Below the pieces are notes generated by a model that worked only from the letters and a program-made list of their open reading frames with translations, ran no database searches and was not told where the DNA came from. This document shows, in pieces, positions 50,349-61,240 of a stretch of 64,000 nucleotides of DNA (the first letter of the stretch is position 1; each line of letters starts with the position of its first letter). The stretch covers positions 1,539,822-1,603,821 of the forward strand of contig NZ_CP129013.1 of the NCBI RefSeq assembly GCF_020524035.2, read 5' to 3'. Position numbers and translations under genes: made by a program. This DNA is from Bacillus carboniphilus. Lineage in GTDB: Bacteria; Bacillota; Bacilli; Bacillales; JAIVKR01.

Positions 50349-51923
50349 ATGTCAAAACAAACTTTTTTACAAGGTACCCTAATCTTAATTATTGCAGGAT
50401 TCATTACGAGAATTCTCGGTTTTTTCAATCGAATTATAATGGCAAGAATTATTGGGGAGGAAGGCGTTGGCCTCTATATGATGGTCATTCCTTCACTAGT
50501 ATTAATCATAACGATCACGCAACTTGGACTACCCACAGCCATTTCTAAATTTGTTGCTGAGGCCGAAGCAGAGGGGAATCAAAAAAAAATAAAAAAGATC
50601 CTTGTCGTTTCTTTATCACTAACATTAACCCTTTCACTCATTTTCACTCCAACCTTATTCTTTTTTTGCACCTTTATTATCAGAAACCTTATTTACAGAT
50701 AAACGAACGCTTTATCCTTTAATCGCCATCATTCCTGTTATTCCTATCGTTGCTATTTCATCTGTTATTAGAGGATACTTCCAAGGAAGACAAAATATGA
50801 AGCCAGCAGCCATGTCACAAATAATTGAACAAGTCATACGAATCACTCTTATCTATACATTTACGACAATATTTTTTCCTTATGGCGTTGAATATGCTGC
50901 TGCAGGAGCAATGCTCTCAGCTGTCATTGGAGAACTAGTCTCTTTAGTATATTTATCTATCATGTTTAAAAGAAAAAAAAGAATCCGAGTTCGTAAACAT
51001 TTTTTCAAATCAATTAAAGCAGGAAAGGAAACCTTACAAGATTTAATGAGTATTGCTCTTCCTACAACTGGAGGGTTATTAATTGGCCGTATTTCTTGGT
51101 TTCTAGAACCGATCATTGTTTCTCAAAGTTTAGCAATCGCTGGTATTAGTACAGCTTTAGCCACGAAGCAATACGGAGAGTTAACTGGATATGCCTTGTT
51201 TATTCTGTTCTTACCTTCTTTCATTACCTATTCCTTAAGTACTTCTTTAGTCCCAGCGATAAGTGAAGCGATGGCAAAGAAAAAAAAGTTACTAGCAGAA
51301 CATCGTTTAAGACAAGCTTTAAGGTTATGTATTGTAACAGGTGGACTTGCTGTAGTTGTCCTATACGTTTTTGCTTATCCCATTATGGACCTTCTCTTTA
51401 ACAATGTAAATTCTGGAAAGTACGTCCGTTTTATGGCTCCTTTTTTCCTTTTTTATTACTTTCAAGGACCTTTGCAAGCTGGACTACAAGCACTAAATTT
51501 AGCTAGATCAGCGATGATTAATAGTTTAATAGGAGTATTGTAAAACTCACTCTTATCTTTTTCCTTGCCTCACGTCCGGAACTTGGAATTACTGGAGCTG
51601 CATTAGCAATCGTTATCGGAATTATGGTGGTGACTATTCTTCATTATGGGACATTATTAAAACAATTAAATTTTTCAATTTACATAAAAGATTACATATA
51701 TAGCATCATCATTATGTTTATTTCTGGTTTTTTAGGGTATTTATTCTATCAAACGTTATTTTCACAAGAAAACCATTTATTCATCTTATTCTTTAGTATC
51801 ATTTTCACAATTATTATCTACGTCATCTTATTGATCATTTTTAAACTAGTAAAAAAAAGAAGAACTACAAAGGATTCCATTTATAGGAGAACGGCTATTT
51901 TGAAAATTATTATACATTTTTAA
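50349..51923 (+). CDS. spoVB: Polysaccharide/lipid II flippase family protein SpoVB (two frameshifts)
   Basis: A roughly 524-aa MOP-superfamily membrane protein needed for spore cortex formation, thought to flip lipid-linked peptidoglycan precursor. It starts SKQTFLQGTLILIIAGFITRI and has GLYMMVIPSLVLIITITQLGLPTAISK. Frames 50349-50702, 50703-51543 and 51544-51923 must be joined. One T too many in the run 50661-50667 (correction restores LFFFAPLLSETLFTDKRTL), and one base missing near 51535-51541. Both look like sequencing errors. Position downstream of secDF/comN fits spoVB in B. subtilis. Confidence 0.87.
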
Positions 51924-51958
51924 AAGGCATTGGGCTATTTGTAATAGCCCAATGCCTT
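51924..51958 (+). terminator. Terminator of spoVB
   Basis: AAGGCATTGGGCTATT (51924-51939) and AATAGCCCAATGCCTT (51943-51958) form a perfect 16-bp stem with a three-base loop one base after the spoVB stop. The T run after it is weak. Confidence 0.75.
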
Positions 51959-51971
51959 CTTAGCTTACCCA

Positions 51972-52300
51972 TCATTCTTCCGTACAATTAGAATCCAAAA
52001 CGTTATTCGTTCCTTCATCAACCACATACTCAATATTTTTTTGAATACAGTTCGATCGATAACAACTTTCTTCAGACGTAAGTCTTAAAAAGAGTTCAAT
52101 TTCATTTTTTAAAATCAAATTTCGATCTATGATGTTATTAGCTGCTTCTATTGAAATTCCAATCTCTTGATTATTGACACATTTATTTTTTTCAATAATA
52201 TTGTTGTTATCCCTTGGCCTATTCCTATTCCATTTAAATTACAACTTACCTCGTTTCCCCAAACAAGATTATCTGATACAACTTCTATACCATCATTTAC
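51972..52300 (-). pseudogene. Remnant of a right-handed beta-helix (NosD-like) repeat protein
   Basis: The minus strand encodes beta-helix-type rungs: NDGIEVVSDNLVWGNEVSCN, NNIIEKNKCVNNQEIGISIE, ANNIIDRNLILKNEIELFLR, ending SNCTEE and a stop at 51972. A one-base deletion in the CCC run at 52211-52213 separates the first rungs from the rest. In-frame stops and the R2 repeat lie directly upstream, so the N-terminal part is gone. It is likely the tail of a periplasmic copper-binding or surface beta-helix protein. Confidence 0.7.
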
Positions 52301-52321
52301 TTATTAAAACTCACTAATAGT

Positions 52322-52655
52322 GCGTGTTCAAAAAGTAGGGAAAAAAGAACGCTGAATAGCAAAGCTGAAACCCTTTGATTACACTTTGGCTAGCATAAGG
52401 CGAACATGACGTGAAGGTGTTCTTTACCTTCACAAAATGGTTAACTATTTCTGAAGATCTACTAAGAACGGTCTCGTCCTGTGACTAATTTAGATCCAGC
52501 TAAATCCTTTAGGTGTCTCCGGTGTAAGGGTTGAAGCTAGACAAGAACGAGGCGGTTTGGTTAATGAACGCAGGCTAAGAACAGCCACGACGCGCGAGCT
52601 AACGATGATGCTTAGGCCATCCAGGCCATCGTAGAGCTTTTTGAACAACCTCTTA
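52322..52655. repeat. Dispersed repeat R2, copy d
   Basis: Left terminus GTTCAAAAAGTAGGG (from 52326), right terminus CTTTTTGAACAACCTCTTA (to 52655). The interior differs more from copies a and c. It has TGGCTAGCATAAGGCGAACA, then CGCAGGCTAAGAACAGCCACGACGCG, which matches the R2/R1 hairpin module. Confidence 0.82.
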
Positions 52656-52690
52656 TAGTTTATTTTCTATACCTAGCTTTAGCTTGCGGA

Positions 52691-52831
52691 AGCACCTGCG
52701 TAGCAGGAGGTGTGGTATAAAACCACCTACTTTTAGTAGCATTTCTTTTAGTCGGCTTTAGCCGATAAAACTCGTAGGCGGTTCAGTCCGCCTACGAGAA
52801 ACCTCCGTACTTTAGTGCGGAGTCGTTTAGT
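52691..52831 (+). other. Array of hairpins resembling an IS200/IS605 right end or omega-RNA scaffold
   Basis: Six short hairpins in 140 bases with no gene. CCTGC/GCAGG (52695-52707), GTGGT/ACCAC (52712-52726), CTAC/GTAG with a TTTTA loop (52727-52739), TCGGC/GCCGA with TTTA loop (52752-52765), an 11-bp CTCGTAGGCGG/CCGCCTACGAG (52771-52798), and CTCCGTAC/GTGCGGAG with a TTTA loop (52803-52822), then TCGTTTAG. TTTAG-type loops in serial hairpins are typical of IS605-family right ends that overlap TnpB guide RNA. No tnpA or tnpB is left nearby, so it would be a solo remnant. Confidence 0.45.
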
Positions 52832-52869
52832 TTAGAAAGGTTAAGATGTGACAATGATGAATGGCCTAA

Positions 52870-54156
52870 TTAAAAATCAATTAAATACCGGAAATATATA
52901 TAGATCGTTGAAATCACTAACGATAAAAACACAATTGGTAATCCTACCTTTAAAAACTCCATAAATGAAATTGGTTCTTTTTCCTTAGCTGCCATACCCG
53001 CTACAACTAAGTTTGCCGTTGAACCAAGTAACGTTCCATTTCCTCCAAAGCACGCTCCCATAGCTAAAGACCACCATAGGGGATCAAGATTCGTCATACC
53101 GTAAGCTTTAAATTCATTAACTACTGGAATCATTGCTGCAACAAAAGGAATGTTATCAACAAAACCTGAGAATAATCCTGTTACCCATAAAATAAAGAAA
53201 GCGGTTGTCCTTAAGTCACCTTCTGTATAGTAAACAATTGCTCTTGCCAATTCATCGAGCAGTCCAACCTCTTCTAGCCCTCCCACTAAGAGAAATAAAC
53301 CAATAAAGAAAAATAACGTTCCCCACTCAACTTCTTTTAAAATGGTATCTATTTGGTACTCATCATAAGTAAGCAATAACAATAAAACCGCTCCTGCTAA
53401 TGCAACTGTTGTTATATCAACATGAATAAAAGGGTAGAGCATAAACCCTGCAATCGTTAACAAAAGAACAAATAATGACTTAGGCAAAGCTGGAGTTTGT
53501 TTCAAATAAGAAGTAGTTTTAATCTTTTGTAGTTTCGCTACTAACGTTGCGTTATAAGTGAGCTTTCCTCTATATTTATAACTCAATAACGACATCGTAC
53601 TAAGGAAGACAATCAACACAATAGGAGATAAGTGAATGAGAAATGCATTAAAGGTTAAATGCTCAACTGCTTGACCAATCATTATATTAGGGGGGTCACC
53701 AATTAAAGTCGCTGTTCCACCAATGTTAGACGCAATAATCATTACAATTAAAAATGGAATGGCAGGTAACTCTAATATTCTTACAATCGTAAAAATAACG
53801 GGAACTAGCAAAAGAACAATCGTCACATTTGCCAAAAAGGCCGAACCCACCGCAGTTAAGATGGAAATCATGATTAATAAAGGAATAGGTCTCCCATTTA
53901 ACAATTTAGCTAGTCCAATCGCTAAAAATTCGAAAACCCCCGTTTTGCTAGTAATGGATACAATAATCATCATCGAAAATAATAACGTAATGGTATTCCA
54001 ATCTATATAGTGAATAAAAGCTCTATCTATTGAATAAATCCCTAGTAAAAGCATCAACACGCCACCCGCTACTGCTATGAGGGAACGTTCTATCTTTTCT
54101 ATGATAATAAAGAAATAGCAAATTATAAAAATCATTAAAGTCACAAACGTCTGCAT
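52870..54156 (-). CDS. ArsB/NhaD (ion transporter superfamily) permease
   Basis: A 428-aa polytopic protein with about eleven membrane segments. Conserved loops are IASNIGGTATLIGDPPNIMIG (about residues 142-162) and the second-half counterpart SGFVDNIPFVAAMIP plus GGNGTLLGSTANLV. This repeat pattern is the ArsB/NhaD (P-protein-like) group of the IT superfamily. Substrate may be sodium, an organic anion or arsenite; no ars genes adjoin, so arsenite is not favoured. It lies in a repeat-rich stretch between spoVB and yrzE, absent from the equivalent B. subtilis segment as I know it. Confidence 0.83.
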   Translation of the reverse strand: MQTFVTLMIFIICYFFIIIEKIERSLIAVAGGVLMLLLGIYSIDRAFIHYIDWNTITLLFSMMIIVSITSKTGVFEFLAIGLAKLLNGRPIPLLIMISILTAVGSAFLANVTIVLLLVPVIFTIVRILELPAIPFLIVMIIASNIGGTATLIGDPPNIMIGQAVEHLTFNAFLIHLSPIVLIVFLSTMSLLSYKYRGKLTYNATLVAKLQKIKTTSYLKQTPALPKSLFVLLLTIAGFMLYPFIHVDITTVALAGAVLLLLLTYDEYQIDTILKEVEWGTLFFFIGLFLLVGGLEEVGLLDELARAIVYYTEGDLRTTAFFILWVTGLFSGFVDNIPFVAAMIPVVNEFKAYGMTNLDPLWWSLAMGACFGGNGTLLGSTANLVVAGMAAKEKEPISFMEFLKVGLPIVFLSLVISTIYIYFRYLIDF

Positions 54157-54287
54157 CTAGCTTCCCCTTCCATTACGTTTGAATACTACTACTATATGAA
54201 GCTAGTCCCAGAAAATATTTGTATTCTATTTTTTTTCTTAAGGAATATTCTTTATTAAAGAGCAAGTCCATATGGGAGGAGATAATA

Positions 54288-54677
54288 ATGGATCAACCAA
54301 AGCGCTTTGGAAAAGCCATTTTGTATGGATTAATAACCATATTTTCAATCGCGTTAGTGGTTAGTTTCTTATTTACTTTTTTATTAAAATTTACAGATCT
54401 GACGGAAGAGTCTATTTATTTTCCTTTATTAATTTTATCTTTTTTAGCCGTTTTTATAGGTGGGCTCATTTCTGGAGGGATCGGACAAGAGAAAGGGTGG
54501 TTCATTGGCGGAATAACAGCTTTATGTTACACGCTTATCATCGCTTTATTTCAATATTTAGGTTACGCTTCTAGTTTATCCACTAGTTCATTACTTCATC
54601 ACCTTGGGTTTTTAATAACTGCCATGGTCGGAGGAATGTTCGGAGTTAATACGTTATCGAAGAATTTCAAAAGCTAA
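54288..54677 (+). CDS. yrzE: TIGR04086 family membrane protein YrzE
   Basis: A 129-aa protein with four membrane segments (about residues 12-36, 46-66, 74-93, 101-121) and GGLISGGIGQEKGWFIGG between them. Family TIGR04086, function unknown. It lies next to yajC on the opposite strand, as yrzE does in B. subtilis. I chose ATG at 54288, seven bases after GGGAGGA. Confidence 0.83.
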   Translation: MDQPKRFGKAILYGLITIFSIALVVSFLFTFLLKFTDLTEESIYFPLLILSFLAVFIGGLISGGIGQEKGWFIGGITALCYTLIIALFQYLGYASSLSTSSLLHHLGFLITAMVGGMFGVNTLSKNFKS

Positions 54678-54687
54678 TCAATAGTAA

Positions 54688-54718
54688 AAGCGGTTATCTT
54701 TACGGGAGATAACCGCTT
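54688..54718. terminator. Bidirectional terminator between yrzE and yajC
   Basis: AAGCGGTTATCT (54688-54699) and AGATAACCGCTT (54707-54718) form a perfect 12-bp stem between convergent genes. Confidence 0.8.
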
Positions 54719-54733
54719 ACTTTGTTCTATGTA

Positions 54734-55003
54734 TTATACATTTGTCTTTTCAGCAACTTCTCGAATGGCTCTACGGTCAAACGTTAACTTTGCTTCACCA
54801 CTTTTAATGACCACATTTTCCTCATCAATTGCATCAACAATTCCATGTAAACCACCAATGGTCACAACTTTATCACCTTTTGCAAGATTGGTTTGCATTT
54901 CACGAACTTTCTTTTGTTGCTTTTGTTGCGGACGAATTAAAATAAAATAAAAGATCGCAAACATTAATACTAAAGGAAGTAAAAATCCTAAAGTTCCCTC
55001 CAT
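54734..55003 (-). CDS. yajC: Preprotein translocase accessory subunit YajC
   Basis: An 89-aa single-pass membrane protein: helix at about residues 4-21 (TLGFLLPLVLMFAIFYFIL), the conserved IRPQQKQQKKVREMQ, then KGDKVVTIGGLHGIV. It associates with SecDF and YidC in translocation. I chose the ATG at 55003 with GGTGGTG upstream; the frame to 55048 is too long for the family. Confidence 0.92.
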   Translation of the reverse strand: MEGTLGFLLPLVLMFAIFYFILIRPQQKQQKKVREMQTNLAKGDKVVTIGGLHGIVDAIDEENVVIKSGEAKLTFDRRAIREVAEKTNV

Positions 55004-55073
55004 CTTTTTCACCACCTTTCCGTGATTATACAAATTTACACTTACCATCTATTCTTAGACGCTTAAATACCCA

Positions 55074-56222
<1,149 letters not shown>

Positions 56223-56273
56223 TCATTTCCTCCTCTAATTTCCCTTTACTGACTTAAACCTCTAATCATTCAT

Positions 56274-57302
56274 CTATATTATTAACATAGCATCGCCAAA
56301 AGAAAAAAATCGATACCTTTCTTCGACTGCTTTCTCGTAAGCGTTTAAAACGTTTTTTCTACCTGCTAAAGCACTTATAAGCATGATAAGGGAGGATTTA
56401 GGTAAGTGAAAGTTTGTAATCATACCATCAATCGCTTTGAATTGATATCCTGGATAAATAAAGATGTCTGTCCAACCACTTTCTTCTTTAAACTCTCCAT
56501 TATTTTTCATAGCGATCGTTTCTAACGTTCGCGTCGAGGTCGTGCCAACAGATATAATTTTAGATCCCTTCTCGCGAGCAGCATTCAAAATAGTAGCCGT
56601 TTCATTACTCATTTGAAAATATTCAGCATGCATTTCATGCTCCTCAATTTGGTCCACATTAACCGGACGAAATGTACCTAAACCAACATGAAGGGTAATG
56701 AAAACAATATGAACACCTTTCATTTTTAATTGTTGTAATATTTCTTCTGTAAAGTGCAAACCTGCAGTAGGAGCGGCCGCAGAACCTTGTTCTCTCGAAA
56801 ATACCGTTTGATACCTCTCACGGTCATCAAGTTGCTCTTTAATATACGGCGGAAGCGGCATTTCACCTAGTGATTCTAATACTTCATAAAAGATCCCCTC
56901 ATACTTAAACTCTAGCACTCTTCCTCCATCTGCTAAAACATCACGACATGTGGCCGTTAACCTGCCATCACCAAACCGAATCGTTGAGCCTTCTTTAATT
57001 CTTTTCGCAGGCTTCACTAACGTTTCCCAACTATTGTCCTCACTATGTTTTAAAAGCAATACCTCAATTTTAGCTCCCGTTTCTTGTTTCTCACCATAAA
57101 GCCTGGCAGGCAGGACTCTTGTATCGTTTAAAACTAAACAGTCGCCAGCATGAAAATATTCTGTGATATGTCGAAATTGTTCGTGATTTATATCTCCACT
57201 TTGTTTATTCAAAATCATTAACCTTGAAGCATCTCGCTCTTTTAAAGGAACTTGAGCAATTAACTCCTCAGGTAAATGAAAATCAAATAAGTCTAGTTTC
57301 AT
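56274..57302 (-). CDS. queA: S-adenosylmethionine:tRNA ribosyltransferase-isomerase
   Basis: A 342-aa enzyme that moves the ribosyl part of SAM onto preQ1-tRNA to give epoxyqueuosine. Family features: starting [38 protein letters not shown], and the late [17 protein letters not shown]. Start ATG follows AAGGTG. It lies 54 bases before tgt. Confidence 0.97.
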   Translation of the reverse strand: MKLDLFDFHLPEELIAQVPLKERDASRLMILNKQSGDINHEQFRHITEYFHAGDCLVLNDTRVLPARLYGEKQETGAKIEVLLLKHSEDNSWETLVKPAKRIKEGSTIRFGDGRLTATCRDVLADGGRVLEFKYEGIFYEVLESLGEMPLPPYIKEQLDDRERYQTVFSREQGSAAAPTAGLHFTEEILQQLKMKGVHIVFITLHVGLGTFRPVNVDQIEEHEMHAEYFQMSNETATILNAAREKGSKIISVGTTSTRTLETIAMKNNGEFKEESGWTDIFIYPGYQFKAIDGMITNFHLPKSSLIMLISALAGRKNVLNAYEKAVEERYRFFSFGDAMLII

Positions 57303-57335
57303 TTTTTCACCTTGTTTCTTGTTGTCTTTTTATTC

Positions 57336-57536
57336 TTATTTAAAACGACTTAATAAAGAGAGAATCACACTTAAAATAATACTAATGATAATACAAGAGA
57401 CAATGGGAAAGAAGAACGTCGTATTTCCCTTTTTAAATAATATGTCCCCTGGTACTTTACCGATGAGCTGAAGTAGTATTCCTAAAGCAAGAAAAACAAC
57501 GCCAACTAACATAAGGATTTTAGGGATTTCCATCAT
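57336..57536 (-). CDS. yrzS: DUF2905 family membrane protein YrzS
   Basis: A 66-aa protein with two membrane segments (about 5-22 and 43-62) and GKVPGDILFKKGNTTFFFPI between them, the DUF2905 family. Function unknown. Its ATG overlaps the ruvB stop by one base, so it is translated with ruvB; queA follows 33 bases on. Confidence 0.85.
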   Translation of the reverse strand: MMEIPKILMLVGVVFLALGILLQLIGKVPGDILFKKGNTTFFFPIVSCIIISIILSVILSLLSRFK

Positions 57537-58537
57537 TATTCTGGAACCTCCATCCCAAAGTGTTGATAAACTTGATCTGTCACAATCCTTCCTCTAGGGG
57601 TTCGCTTAATAAACCCAATTTGCAGAAGGAAGGGCTCATAAACGTCTTCTATCGTATGAGACTCTTCTCCTATCGTTGCAGAAATCGTATCTAAGCCTAC
57701 AGGGCCCCCTCTAAACTTTTCAATCATCCCTTTTAAAAGTTTATGATCGATGTAATCTAAGCCCATTTTGTCCACTTGGAGCTGTTCTAATGACCTTTGA
57801 CTAATCTCGTACGTAATCTCCTTTAAATGAAGCACCTGAGCAAAATCCCTCACTCTTCTTAATAACCGATTGGCTATCCTTGGGGTTCCTCTTGACCTTC
57901 TGGCAATCTCTTCTGCCGCTTTCTTTTCAATGCCAATTTTCATTACACGAGCCGTTCTTTCAACAATTGACGTCAACTGACTTTGGTTATAAAATTCTAA
58001 TCGACCATGAACACCAAATCGGTCACGTAATGGTGCCGTTAACATTCCCACTCTCGTTGTCGCTCCTATTAACGTAAACGGGGGTAAATCTAAACGAACA
58101 CTTTTGGCAGAGGGACCTTTTCCAATGACAATATCTAAACAAAAATCCTCCATTGCTGGATATAAAACCTCTTCTATTGAACGCTGCAAACGGTGAATCT
58201 CATCAATAAACAAAACATCTCCTGGCTCTAAAGCTGTTAAAATAGCTGCTAAATCACCAGGCTTTTCAATTGCTGGTCCAGAAGTTGTTCGTAAATTAAC
58301 ATCCATTTCATTCGAAATGATAGACGCAAGCGTTGTTTTTCCAAGTCCAGGTGGACCGTATAACAACACATGATCTAACGTTTCTTGTCGAATTTTTGCA
58401 GCATCAATAAAGATGCGTAAATTTTCCTTGATTTTGTCTTGTCCAATGTATTGATTTAAGAAGGAGGGACGCAATTCTTGTTCAATCGAGTAATCTTCTA
58501 TTCTTTCCTCAGAAGAAACTAATCGTTGTTCTTCCAT
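57536..58537 (-). CDS. ruvB: Holliday junction branch migration helicase RuvB
   Basis: A 333-aa AAA+ motor. Walker [10 protein letters not shown] (about 61-69), Walker B FIDEIHRL, sensor 1 [10 protein letters not shown], and the winged-helix domain with [16 protein letters not shown]. It forms hexameric rings that drive branch migration with RuvA, encoded nine bases upstream. Confidence 0.98.
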   Translation of the reverse strand: MEEQRLVSSEERIEDYSIEQELRPSFLNQYIGQDKIKENLRIFIDAAKIRQETLDHVLLYGPPGLGKTTLASIISNEMDVNLRTTSGPAIEKPGDLAAILTALEPGDVLFIDEIHRLQRSIEEVLYPAMEDFCLDIVIGKGPSAKSVRLDLPPFTLIGATTRVGMLTAPLRDRFGVHGRLEFYNQSQLTSIVERTARVMKIGIEKKAAEEIARRSRGTPRIANRLLRRVRDFAQVLHLKEITYEISQRSLEQLQVDKMGLDYIDHKLLKGMIEKFRGGPVGLDTISATIGEESHTIEDVYEPFLLQIGFIKRTPRGRIVTDQVYQHFGMEVPE

Positions 58538-58546
58538 ATTATCACC

Positions 58547-59128
58547 TTACTTTAAAAGCTTTTGAAGAGCTTGTTTGACAACCTGTTCTGTGGTTAAACC
58601 TTCTTCTATTGAGGGAATAATTTTTATAATTTCTTTTTCTTTATAACCTAATACTTTTAAAGCTTCTACTGCTTCAGTCATTGTTTCAGGTGAATGCTGC
58701 TCTTGGGCTTCTAGTTGCTCAGGTACTGAAGCTATATCGGTAAGTTTCCCTTTTAAATCTAGAATCATTTGTCTAGCCGTCTTTTTTCCTACGCCAGGAA
58801 ACTTCGTTAAAAATTTTTCATCTTCATTTTCAATCGCACGTACCACTTGAGATGCATCACCAGTGGCTAAAATTGCTAAGCCACCTTTAGGACCAATTCC
58901 TGTCACATTAAGAAGCTTAGTAAAAAGTAGTCGTTCTTCTCGGTTTTGAAATCCATACAAAGCTAAAATGTCTTCTCGAACATGTTGGTATGTATATATA
59001 GTGGTATGTTGTTCTTTATGAAAAATGAATGGGTTTGGAGTGTAAATCATATATCCTATATCATTATTACAAATAACGATGTATTCAGGGGTTATATAAT
59101 CAATGGTTCCTTTTATAAACTCTATCAA
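58547..59128 (-). CDS. ruvA: Holliday junction DNA-binding protein RuvA
   Basis: A 193-aa tetrameric junction-binding protein. OB domain ([19 protein letters not shown]), two helix-hairpin-helix motifs ([30 protein letters not shown]), and a C-terminal RuvB-contact domain ([15 protein letters not shown]). I chose TTG at 59128, nine bases after GAGGTG; an in-frame GTG at 59140 lies inside that site. bofC, which in B. subtilis lies between this region and yebC, is not present. Confidence 0.95.
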   Translation of the reverse strand: MIEFIKGTIDYITPEYIVICNNDIGYMIYTPNPFIFHKEQHTTIYTYQHVREDILALYGFQNREERLLFTKLLNVTGIGPKGGLAILATGDASQVVRAIENEDEKFLTKFPGVGKKTARQMILDLKGKLTDIASVPEQLEAQEQHSPETMTEAVEALKVLGYKEKEIIKIIPSIEEGLTTEQVVKQALQKLLK

Positions 59129-59280
59129 AGCTCGTTTCACCTCATTTAACTGAAGTACATTGTACCATAAACGAAATCATTTTTCATAGCGGTATGAAAA
59201 GGATGACCACCACAATTTCGTGTATCATTAAATAACTTAAAAGGCACAAGTGAACTGGATGGTGATAGAAGTATGAAAAA

Positions 59281-59304
59281 GACATTACCATCAAAGTAAT
59301 GCCC
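59281..59304 (-). terminator. Terminator of yebC
   Basis: GACATTAC (59281-59288) pairs with GTAATGCC (59297-59304, one G-U), followed on the minus strand by TTTTTC. It lies about 28 bases past the yebC stop. Confidence 0.65.
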
Positions 59305-59331
59305 TTTTGTTATAATATCCATATATAAGTA

Positions 59332-60055
59332 TTATTCCATCTCTATATTATGATAAACTTCTTGTACATCATCATCATCCTCTAGCACATTTATAAGCTT
59401 CATCATCTTTTCAAATGATTCTTCGTCTAAAGAAGTATAAGTTTGTGGAACCATTGTCAATTCTGCCGAAGCAAAGGAAAATTCACTTAAATTCGTTTTT
59501 ACCTCAGAAAATAATTCAGGTGTTGTATAAATTTCAAAAGCATGCTCTGAGGTAACTAATTCATCACCACCCGCTTCTAACACTTCAAGCAGCATATCAT
59601 CTTCATCTATACTTAAATTTTCTCGGTCAATAACAAGATATCCTTTTCGATCAAATAAGTAGGAAACACAACCGCTTTCCCCTAAGTTTCCGCCGTTTTT
59701 ATTAAATGCCGTGCGCACATTTGCAGCCGTTCGATTTTTATTATCCGTTAAACAAGAAACCATTATTGCCACACCACCTGGACCATACCCTTCATAGGCT
59801 ATTTCCTCATAGTTTGCACCATCTTGGTTTCCTACTGCTTTTTTTTATCGCTCGGTCAATATTATCGTTTGGCATATTTGCCGCCTTTGCTTTATCTAAC
59901 ACTAAACGTAAACTTGCATTCGTCGTGGAATCTTCCCCACCTTGCTTAACGGCTACATATATTTCCTTTGCAAGTTTCATAAAAATTTTACTTCTCTTTG
60001 CATCTTGTGCATTTTTCCGATGCTGAATATTCTTCCATTTAGAATGACCTGCCAT
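59332..60055 (-). CDS. yrbC: YebC/PmpR family translation factor (one-base frameshift)
   Basis: About 240 aa when repaired; frames 59807-60055 and 59332-59772 overlap the break. It begins [19 protein letters not shown], the YebC signature. The T run at 59839-59846 has eight bases; seven restore [19 protein letters not shown]. Family members were called transcription regulators, and recent work gives YebC proteins a role in translating polyproline stretches. Position between coxA and ruvA matches yrbC of B. subtilis. Confidence 0.9.
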
Positions 60056-60207
60056 TCTAATTCACCTCTCCTAAAAATCTATCCGCTCTTTACTATATCA
60101 TAGTTCTTTTTACTTGGTACAATGACTAAGTTCACTTTATGTGTATTGTTTTTCCTTAGTAATCTCATCACTAAATGGTACATTCCTCGAAAAATTACAT
60201 ATGAAAA

Positions 60208-60228
60208 AGTGTCTCAAAAAGAGACACC
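60208..60228 (-). terminator. Terminator of coxA-like gene
   Basis: GTGTCTC (60209-60215) pairs with GAGACAC (60221-60227), with T-rich sequence on the minus strand after it. It lies 12 bases past the stop. Confidence 0.75.
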
Positions 60229-60239
60229 TTATTTTATAC

Positions 60240-60863
60240 TTATCGATTGTTAAACATATCTTTCATGGAGTCATTAATGTTATCCATTAGGTCCTCCATA
60301 TCCGCGTTTATATCTTCCATACCGGCTCCACTTCTCAGATTGTCATCAATATCCCTGACCCTTGTAAACAAATTTTCATCTGTTACAACTTGTACGTTTT
60401 TACCTGCTGCAATGTCTGAACATTCCTTTTTCACTTCATTTGTTACGTCTGCATTGTTTTTATCGTCTGTATCTACAGCAACAATTACGTTATCCCCATT
60501 CACTAACGTACGGCAATCCTCAACATTTCTGATTCTCGATACTCTATCTGTAATTGAATCAGCTAAGTTTCCATTTGCATCGCCGTTAAAAATGTTCATA
60601 TCACGTCGATTATTAACATTTTGCTTGTTATAATCTTTCATATTGGTTCCATAGTTGTTATCTCGTTTATTTCTTGTTGTGTCGTCAACAATATCTGTTA
60701 CCCCACCTCGATTGCGATCATTCATTTTGTCATTTGAGTAATAACCAATCGGTTGGGTATTGTCGTTGTAGTTTTTATCCATCGCTTCATTATTTGTATT
60801 ACATGCTACCAAGCCTGTCGACATAATCGTTAAGGCAGTAACTAATTTTGCCGTTTTTCTCAA
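60240..60863 (-). CDS. coxA: YhcN/YlaJ family sporulation lipoprotein (CoxA-like)
   Basis: A 207-aa lipoprotein. Signal peptide with lipobox LVAC (C21), a long Asn/Asp/Arg-rich linker (about residues 22-100), and a YhcN/YlaJ domain (DSITDRVSRIRNVEDC, VIVAVDT). B. subtilis CoxA (YrbB) is a spore cortex protein encoded next to safA, and this gene has the same neighbours. The acidic tail ends MKDMFNNR. Probably expressed in sporulation; no promoter was assigned. Confidence 0.83.
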   Translation of the reverse strand: MRKTAKLVTALTIMSTGLVACNTNNEAMDKNYNDNTQPIGYYSNDKMNDRNRGGVTDIVDDTTRNKRDNNYGTNMKDYNKQNVNNRRDMNIFNGDANGNLADSITDRVSRIRNVEDCRTLVNGDNVIVAVDTDDKNNADVTNEVKKECSDIAAGKNVQVVTDENLFTRVRDIDDNLRSGAGMEDINADMEDLMDNINDSMKDMFNNR

Positions 60864-60961
60864 ATTTATTACCCCCTCGATAGAAAATAAGCGAGAAAGA
60901 CACGCTCGTTATTATCTTTTACGTAATTTGGGGGAATATTAATGTTAGTTCTTAGGAATTT

Positions 60962-61109
60962 AGAAAAGCGGAAGCACCCGTTTAACGACGAAGGGGCTTG
61001 AGCACTTCGTATGAGATAAAGGAAACACGAAAAGCCGCAGGCTTAGATGTTGACTTATCATAAGGAGGAGAGCGAAAACTTACGAGTCGTTGGGCGCTAG
61101 AGCTAGACA
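60962..61109 (+). repeat. Dispersed repeat R1, copy j
   Basis: Starts TAGAAAAGCGGAAGCACCCG and ends GGGCGCTAGAGCTAGAC. The inner stem ACGAC/GTCGT pairs with both sides changed relative to copy a (GCAAC/GTTGC). The interior is the GTATGAGATAAAGGAAACACGA module with GGAGGAGAGC. It lies between safA and coxA. Confidence 0.85.
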
Positions 61110-61110
61110 A

Positions 61111-61142
61111 TAGAAAAGCGAAAGCACCCGTTTAACGACGAC
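61111..61142 (+). repeat. R1 fragment k
   Basis: TAGAAAAGCGAAAGCACCCG then TTTAACGACGAC, a second left end directly after copy j, without the remainder. It suggests a tandem copy that was later deleted. Confidence 0.7.
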
Positions 61143-61206
61143 TGAATATGATCGTGGAATCATTTCCATTTCAACCACTTTGGGAGTCGAATTCCTGTAA
61201 ATAAAA

Positions 61207-61227
61207 AGAGACTGATTAACAGCCTCT
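61207..61227 (-). terminator. Terminator of safA
   Basis: AGAGACTG (61207-61214) pairs with CAGCCTCT (61220-61227, one G-U); on the minus strand TTTTTATTT follows. It lies 14 bases past the safA stop. Confidence 0.7.
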
Positions 61228-61240
61228 CTACCTTTTTTGA

